This document shows positions 56,721 through 64,000 of a DNA stretch of 64,000 bases, piece by piece. The DNA comes from Epiperipatus broadwayi (Eukaryota > Onychophora > Udeonychophora > Euonychophora > Peripatidae): positions 5,040,501-5,104,500 of the forward strand of contig JAQFVV010000030.1 in assembly GCA_028023455.1 (NCBI GenBank), in the 5' to 3' direction. Made by a program: the position numbers and the translations under genes. The stretch's first letter is position 1. Every line of letters begins with the position of its first letter. The notes under the pieces were generated by a model that saw only the letters and a list, made by a program, of their open reading frames with translations, searched no databases and was not told where the DNA came from.

Positions 56721-59510
56721 CAACATTACAGAACTTCATAAGCATCATTTAATGAACAATTAACTTCTTTACTTCTCAATACGTTATTTGGTGGGGATTT
56801 TAAATTCCACATCACCAGGGTCCTAAGAACATCATTTCAGAATACACATATAAAATAAACTAGGCTCTACTCATGGAAATTATTAACATATATCAAATAA
56901 GCAGGATCCTTTATCCCTATAAATATTACAACGCAGTTAGATTTTTTTCTATTCTCATAGCTTCTAAAATATTGAACCTTATAAATACATGCTAGCAGAC
57001 AAATACCTACGGATAATATATCAACCTGTTCAACTCAGAAATTACGACAGTGCACGACATCTATGCGTAAAAATATTCACAGATTATACTTTATCAAACA
57101 AATATTAATAATTGTGCAAAACAAACACACACCCGCGAGTAAAAGTATATATAATATTAACCCTAAATTATACACTAAGAAGGTAACATGATAACTAAAT
57201 ATTGCATTAAGGTATAACTTTTTTTTTTAAATTTAATACGCTTTAGGTTACTTTTAAGATTTAATGCTTCTAATTATTATGAACGAACTTTCTTTTATAT
57301 TTAACAAACTATTTTTATTGTACGTTCGTTGTTTCAAAACAATGATAATAATAATAATACCCACTTTAAGCTAATAAAATACGCAAAATAAATGTAAACC
57401 TCTCTAATAATAATATTATTAAAATATTTCTTTCATCCTCGTAAGGAAAATAATAAGACCTATTTGAACACAATCAATTTTTTACCGACGTACTATCCTT
57501 TGAGTACGCTACAGAAACATTCTTGATAGTCAAAATACACAAATTATAAATAAACATAATAATAATAAACACTGTCTATCTATCGTATACATTAATTCTG
57601 ACAAGCAATTAAAAAAATAAAAAAACAAAGTTGTTAATTTTGTAATTTAAAAATAAAAGTTCATTTGTAACTTCGTTCCGGGATTATAATAAACAACATA
57701 GGACACATTCCCAAACGACTTTAAATTAAATGCACTTCTGCCGTATAACTTAACAAAAAAAAAATATGTGTAACTTAAATATACCCACTATTTTCCAGTA
57801 TTTATAACATATCCATTGAGATACCAAATCATATAAGCAGTTAATTTCTCCTATATTATACTGAGAAATGTACAATATTCCTCGTGCCGTTCTGGGTTAA
57901 ATACGCAATTGTCATTATTTTGAATAGCATTATCCACTGTAAATTGTCTTTAGTAATCCCGTGATTAATAATGCTTTATTTGATATTCCGTTTTTATAGA
58001 AGAGAACTAAATTTACCAGCAATTTTGTCCATCAAATTCAATTCAAACAGAAGTAGTTATGTTTTATTCCCTTAATTTATAAATGCCTATTAGCTCCAGA
58101 TATATATATCCAATGAATGGGTATTGTTATCTAATTACGAAGAATTTAAACACGGTATGCTTTATCAAGATAGACACATCCTTAAATCTATGTAATAATC
58201 CTCGCAAGACAAAGCACGAAAGATAATGAGAACAAAATGTATTGTATATAACAGTCTGCATACGTTTTCCATATAACAAAAAAATAAAAATATGTTGCTT
58301 AATGATAAAATAATAATACTTATGTGAATCATTCTTATTTAAAACTGAGATTAAATAAAATAATATAAACTGCATAATATTAATATACATTTTTACAAGA
58401 GCAATAGTGACGAAAATATTATTTTAGAATGCTTAAATTGGAAGAGAATAAGCAAAGCCGAGTACCTTTATAAAGTTTAGTGCTGCATATTGAAATTAGT
58501 TCCTTCCATGATATATTTCTTCTAATCTGACTTCAGCAATTAACTTTAGTTGTTTGAAAAATATAAGCCACTGTCTTTTTTTTGGACTATAATTCTTTAC
58601 AAAGCTAATTTTTTTACATACTGGAGATCTTTGTTACAAGCTCTCTCTTTTGCAACAGTTCATTTTTGTCTCTTTTTTTTTTTTACTAGCTTACTCCCAC
58701 GCATTTTTCCAGCTCTGTTAATTACATATTCAAAAAAAAAAAAAAATCTTTACAACAAAAAAAAAAAAAGATTTTGATTTTCAGAATTAAATGACAAAAA
58801 AAAAAAAAAAAATACAAATAATGAAATAAATAGCTTTTACAAACCTGAAAGAAAAATGAATATTAATTAACCATCAAATAAAAATGATTAATAATTTATT
58901 TAATTTGTAAAATAATTTATTGATCTAACTGTTTATTAATTACTGGAAAGAAATATATATATTTGTTAATTATTTAAGATGACTACTGTAGTTTAAATGT
59001 TTTTTTATTGTCAATGGACTATTGTTGGCTGTTATTTAAAGGATGAAAATGAGATGAAACATAATGCAGTCAAACATGCATACACATGCACTACAATCTA
59101 AACATTGAACTGTCTTAATTAAATCTAATCAAAACTGCTATTAACTGTTGACAAAAAGGATAAGAATTAATAAATAAAGGATTTTAAAACCATTCAACAA
59201 AATATTACACTAACATAGGATCACTTTGCATTTTTCCAACAAAATATATCAATTTCATTAACAAACCACCCCCCTTTCTTACATTATATACCCCATTAAC
59301 CACAATAATACTAATGAATACTTATCAAGTGGTCAATAAACTGCATAACAACCCATATTTAAACCTTAAATAATCTGGTTCAAAAATTTTTAAAATTCTA
59401 AGGCTATTTCATTTTTTTTATAATACTATATAGCTATTTATCTAAGATACAAGGTATCTTGGACCCCTGTGCCCATTCAGATGGTCACAATATATATATA
59501 GACGAAATTT

Positions 59511-62500
59511 GTAACAGATAAAAAAAATATTGATATGGATGATTAATGAAAAAAAATGACATTCTTATATTTTATCCATATCAATAAAATTGCAAGATCC
59601 CCATATCCCCAAAATTTATATAGATCAAGACTCTTATAGACATTGCTAGTTCATGTCTAGCTCCTTTTACGTATATTGATGAACAGACAAGTATAATCCT
59701 ATTAATGGCTTCTAAACAAGCATCGTGAAGACCATTACTGATACGGATGGCCATTTAACTAGATTATTTAACTTAATTATTTATTACAATTTAAAGGTAA
59801 TAATGATATGATAATAATAATGATGATGGTAATAATATCATAATAATAATGATAATAATAGTGATGATGATACCAGCCATAGCTTTATAATGAACTCACA
59901 ACAATTAATTTATCTTTATAAACTCATAAGCACTTTTAAAAATCATCCCATGTCAAACTGGGATTTAATTATTACATTCACTAGCATTTATATAAGTTTA
60001 TGTTTATTTACTAAAATACTTTTATAGTTAAAACTAGTATTTAATAATACTAGTGATGACGACTGATCATCACGAATCTCTATGCATGATATTCAACTTT
60101 CTATAAATCCTTATTTACTAAATATATTAATTATGTTAAACATTAGATTTAATGATTATAATTTATTTAATGATGATGGCGATCATAACTCATGTACAGT
60201 ACCATGTTTAAAAGGTGTTTTAATCAATAATACAATATCCATCTTTGATGAAGATGATCAAAACTCATGGACACAACATAATTTTAGCTTTCTATTATTG
60301 AACTATAATTATTAAAACTTGTTTATTATCAAGCTTAACCCTTAAATAGCTAAATGTAAATCAACATTCTAGTTTACCTAACATTTTGCGAGCGCTTAAT
60401 ATTTGCAAGTGATTGCTCAATATTTACGAATGATGATGATGATCATTTAAAACAATAGAACTAAGACAAGAAAAATACAACAATATTTTTAATAAGAACT
60501 CGGAAACCAATTAAGATATATAATTATATTTTATTAATACTATTATTCTTTCTTTCTTTAAAATCAAATTTACTAATTAGGATAAATGGCTTATTATTAC
60601 ATTAATTCAATATAGAACTAATACAAAATTTTATATAAGCACAACCAAATAAATTTAATATACAAGTTCGTCATTTGGGATAATTTTAAAATAAGCTGGC
60701 CTAAAATGACATTTAAAAAAATATATTTCATGGAATGCTTACTTAAGACTTTCCTAACTTATTATATTATAAAAATAAATTTCATAAGTAACTTGTGTTT
60801 TATTTCACTTCCATTCATATGTAAGCCTTGCTTTATAATTTACCATATTTAAACTAATTATGTATAACCTATTCTTTTGACATGTTTGTATAAGCAGTTA
60901 CACATGCACACACACCATGTGATATGTCAACATATTATTTCTAAAATGTGTTCCTTTATATTAGAGATTAATACATAAATTACATATATAAAAAATATTC
61001 TTGCAACCTTTTAGCAAAAGAAAATAAAATACATTATATCAATTTTAATATGCAACAAGATAAATAAAAAAAAAACATTATAAATGCATATATTTATAGG
61101 TTGCTCATTATCATAACAACTGAAGAACAATTAAAAAAAAAACATTTCAGTATTACAATATATAATATAAAAAAGTAATAAAAAAAATAATGAAAATTTA
61201 AGTTTAAAGATTTAAACTGTGTTTGTGTTATGTTACGTGATATTGAGAATAACTATCAATAAACAAGCCTTTAATGTTTCTGTATCAAAAGAAAAAAATA
61301 ATGCTTTGACCAATAAATTAAGGTTTACTTTTAATAAGCAATAATAAAGGATCTGTTAAGGAAAGTTCATAGTTACCCGATTACTTTCACTTCTTATAAA
61401 TGTCCCAAGTTTGAATTTTCAGACTGCTTGTCTTTGCTCCATTTAAAAAAAGAAAAGTTCTTGCAGATACTTTTAGGATAAACATGAATTAATTGACTTG
61501 CTTATTTCTTCAATTTTAAAATTATTTATTGTTGATACTTTTGATAATGCTGAATTCTTTGACTGGCTTGCTTCTACCATTTCAAAAAGAGTTATTACAA
61601 ATACTTTTAGATAAGTATGAACTGGTGGATTTGCTTGTCTCTCCCATTTTAAAAAAAAACATTGTAGACACTTTAGATGACTATGAGAAAAATTCTAACA
61701 AAAATTTGATTCATAGCTTCTTCAAACTTGGCTATATATGGCTTTTATACATTTTCTTTTCCTCTTCTTTCCCCTTCTCCATCCATCCAAAGGTAATGAG
61801 TCTAAAATAGGCCAGGAGCCTGAAAAGAAGCATATTAAATAGCTTGTGTGGTTGGCTTTAAACTCGATCATTTTGTTGGTTATTATTCGACTGGTATATG
61901 AGTCCATAGACAGATCAGTGAGCTAACCCATGATGGGAATTTCAAGAAGCAGAAGAGGTGGTTTTAGCAATGCAAATTCATTGTATTATACACAGCAAAA
62001 TATATTAATATCATTTTATAGAATTGTCAATAACTTTTTCCAAGAAATTCATTAATTTTGTTTCATTTTTTTCTTCTTAATATTGCTGGGAATTACTTAT
62101 ATATATGCACATCTTTGTCTATACTGACTTTAAAACAAGAGTCATTTTTTCTTCCTCAATTTTTTTTTTAAAAAAAAAAGAAAAAAAAATCAAATTGCTC
62201 ACTCTCTTTTCATAACATTAAAAAAAACTGACTGCCACATCTCTCGTTCAATAACATTGAAAAAATTGACTGCCCACTAAAAATGGAAAAAAACTGACTG
62301 ATCGCTACATCTCTGTTTAATAATAATGAAAAACTGACTCTCCTTCAATAACATTGAAAAAACTGACCACTAAATATTGTTTCATTCATTTTTATTGCGA
62401 ATTTTAATCAAAGAAAATGACCACCTGCAAATCTTATCTTGAGATAAAAGATAAAAAAAATCAGAGTTTGACAAATTGATGTTCTTTCGCGATTTTACAA

Positions 62501-62962
62501 GAAAATTAATAATCACGTTTTATTACATCAAAGTACCTCCTTTATAAAAATAATCTTAGACACAGATAACAAACAATAAAGCTGGCAATCTATAGTCATT
62601 AGAAATAGGTGTAAAAGCATTTTTGTTTTTATACAGACGTTTTCATTCTTTCACACTCTTTTGCACGTGTACATTTTTTAAATCTCCTAATCTACTAATC
62701 TGATTGCCTTATTTTACACTTTCTTTCTGATCTGCTTTATTTTAACAAAATTAATGTTAAATAATTTAACACCTTATTTAATAAGGAAATACAATAAATT
62801 AATATTAAATATTATTACCTTCTCTCTCTACAACTGCTTATTCATTAACTATTTATATAGACTATATAATAATAAATACACACATAAATCTATAAATCTA
62901 AAAGAAATTTTTTTTTAAATAAATAATATATCTATGTGTTTGAAATGAGTCATATACATACA
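59511..62962 (-). repeat. Long LTR, right copy (5' LTR if the element is on the minus strand)
   Basis: About 3.45 kb, begins TGTAACAGATAAAAAAAA and ends GTCATATACATACA. It carries an insertion of about 50 bp at 61955-62005 (GAGGTGGTTTTAGCAATGC...) absent from the left copy, plus scattered substitutions and A-run length changes. Minus-strand sequence after its end (AATTTCGTCTATATA) is only weakly primer-site-like. Confidence 0.65.
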
Positions 62963-62984
62963 ATATATATATATGTAATGTATG

Positions 62985-63250
62985 CAGGATTCAAACTCAG
63001 ACTTTCACATGACCCTCAACTCTCCATGCCATCTTATAGTGCTGACCCACCTGATCATACACATGTTGAAAAGATAAATAATCACCAATATATGCATTTC
63101 ATGCTAAACCAGCATTCATCAGTTCAACCAGATTACCATATCTACACACATATACAATCAGTGCTCAGCTTTATATTAAGATAGCCAATCTTCATACTTT
63201 AATGTACAGGCTTCAAACTACTCCAACCCACAACTTTACAGCTTTCCATT
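62985..63250 (-). repeat. Family C copy (hammerhead plus tRNA-like unit)
   Basis: Minus strand: hammerhead at 63081-63132, ACATGTGTATGATC, then a tRNA-like segment at 63045-62988 with an A-box-like GAGTTGAGGG and a B-box GAGTTTGAATCC. It joins family G at about 63250. Confidence 0.65.
63081..63132 (-). ncRNA. Family C hammerhead with complete catalytic core
   Basis: Minus strand: CTGATGA (63116-63122), stem II ATGCT-GGTTT-AGCAT with five pairs (63101-63115), GAAA (63097-63100), mini stem III ATG-CA-TAT with a G-U pair, ATA triplet, predicted cleavage between 63089 and 63088. Stem I starts with two pairs (AA/TT) and then mismatches (GGTTGAA against TTGGTG), so cleavage would be weak. Confidence 0.65.
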
Positions 63251-63610
63251 TCATTAAAAATCTGATGATGGAATGTTCAAAGCCCACGTCCTTTGCATAT
63301 GTATGCAAAAATGAATTATTCTCCTGTACATGAGGGGTCAGAATAACTAAATGTCAACATGGAGTAGGATAACAACTTTGGCACTAATGTGGGCTTTGAA
63401 TGTTTCATCATCAGATTTTCAATGAAATGGAAGGGTGAAGAGTTGTGGGTTGGAGTAATTTGAATCCTGTCCATTAAAGTATGAAGATTATTCTCCTGTA
63501 CATGAGGGGTCAGAATGACTAAATGTTAACATGGGGCAGGATAACTTTGGCGCTAATGTTGCCTTTCAACATTTCCATCATCAGTAGCTTTCTGTCTTCT
63601 CTCATTTCTC
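63250..63610. repeat. Family G hairpin repeats
   Basis: Two related units: 63255-63450 with inverted arms (TTCATTAAAAATCTGATGAT against its complement at about 63405-63440) and 63485-63600. Both share TTCTCCTGTACATGAGGGGT and an ACTTTGGC(A/G)CTAATGT segment. On the minus strand each has CTGATGATG running straight into GAAA (or GAAAC), a hammerhead box pair with no stem II between. Confidence 0.55.
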
Positions 63611-63614
63611 TGAG

Positions 63615-64000
63615 GATCGTATGTAAAGTGTCTCTTCCCATTTTTGAAAATAAATAAATAATATAATAAACAATGTGAATCAAACTTATGGCACTCTCTG
63701 TGTACTTAAATAATATTTTTTTTTTCAGTACATTTAATTAAGTCTCTGACTACTGGTCCCATTGTCCCTATCTTCATTAGCTGCTGCGTATTTTTTCCTC
63801 AATCTATGTAATCTACCTTTTGTTTAGCTTAGTTTTAGTTTGCCTACGTTTTTTTTTTGTGTTGTTTAGCTCTTTCTATTACTTCTTTGAATGAGACATG
63901 TATTTTATTTAAAAAATATTAAAGATAAGGAAAATAAAACATTATTCACTTTCCGACTGTTCAACTGTTCTCCCATGTCTGAAAAAAGAAACTGTACAAA
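63615..64000. other. No gene recognised
   Basis: AT-rich end of the window, no supported feature. Confidence 0.4.

Larger units (their letters stand above)
53400..59510 (-). other. Long non-coding interior of the LTR element
   Basis: About 6.1 kb between gag and the right LTR. No RT, integrase or protease motif was found on either strand. It contains diverged units 'TGCCTTGCTCTCTCTGGAGT' at about 54040-54240 (three to four copies), an LTR-end-like TGTAACAG junction at 54886, a tandem repeat at 56611-56720 and otherwise AT-rich DNA. Frames such as 55567-55331 and 58390-58127 lack domain character. Confidence 0.4.

Overview
This window reads as AT-rich genomic DNA from an invertebrate animal. 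I cannot name the species. The reasons are: a candidate 3' splice site in front of the only intact host-like gene, AATAAA signals, no operons or Shine-Dalgarno sites, several animal retroelement clades (Penelope-like, RTE, LTR elements with gag-like genes, hAT), and many hairpin repeats in otherwise non-coding DNA. Most of the 64 kb is mobile-element derived.

Layout. 1-2.85 kb: a Penelope-like element (PLE) with an open RT plus GIY-YIG reading frame, preceded head-to-head by a near-identical inverted partial copy. 3.1-3.5 kb: hAT transposase remnant. 3.5-9.9 kb: hairpin repeats (families C, A, B, E) and a 300-bp inverted-repeat MITE. 9.9-14.8 kb: AT-rich, featureless to me. 14.8-16.3 kb: broken minus-strand coding sequence of unknown family. 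19.55-20.56 kb: the best-preserved copy of hairpin family A. 20.66-22.71 kb: a leucine-rich-repeat membrane protein, the one convincing host gene. 23.06-23.55 kb: nine-unit minisatellite. 24.06-24.52 kb: hAT MITE with a perfect 8-bp target duplication. 24.8-32.8 kb: a decayed minus-strand LTR element (LTRs, primer-site-like sequence, gag-like remnant) filled with later insertions. 33.4-38.5 kb: two RTE-clade LINE fragments, the first split by a family A insertion. 37.5-43.9 kb: more hairpin repeats (F, I, D, A). 44.3-45.9 kb: a second gag-like remnant. 48.8-63.0 kb: a pair of about 3.4-kb direct repeats with TG...CA ends around a gag-like gene, best read as a long-LTR, gag-only element. 63.0-63.6 kb: family C and G repeats.

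The most interesting pattern is that many of the short dispersed repeats carry type I hammerhead ribozyme cores. In family A the fold can be drawn completely by eye: six-pair stem I, C-U-G-A-N-G-A box, five-pair stem II, GAAA, a tiny stem III and a GUC cleavage triplet. The family occurs as inverted copies and, in one locus, as a direct repeat of about 445 bp that begins close to the predicted cleavage site. Three family A insertions and one family B insertion have 12-15 bp target-site duplications. Family C joins a hammerhead to a tRNA-like segment with RNA polymerase III A and B boxes. My inference is a set of small non-autonomous retroelements that make self-cleaved, possibly circular RNAs and may be mobilised by the PLE (or by RTE) machinery seen in the same window. 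Hammerheads in PLEs, in the Schistosoma Sm-alpha repeats and in retrozymes are known; these particular families and the stem-II-less variant may not be described.
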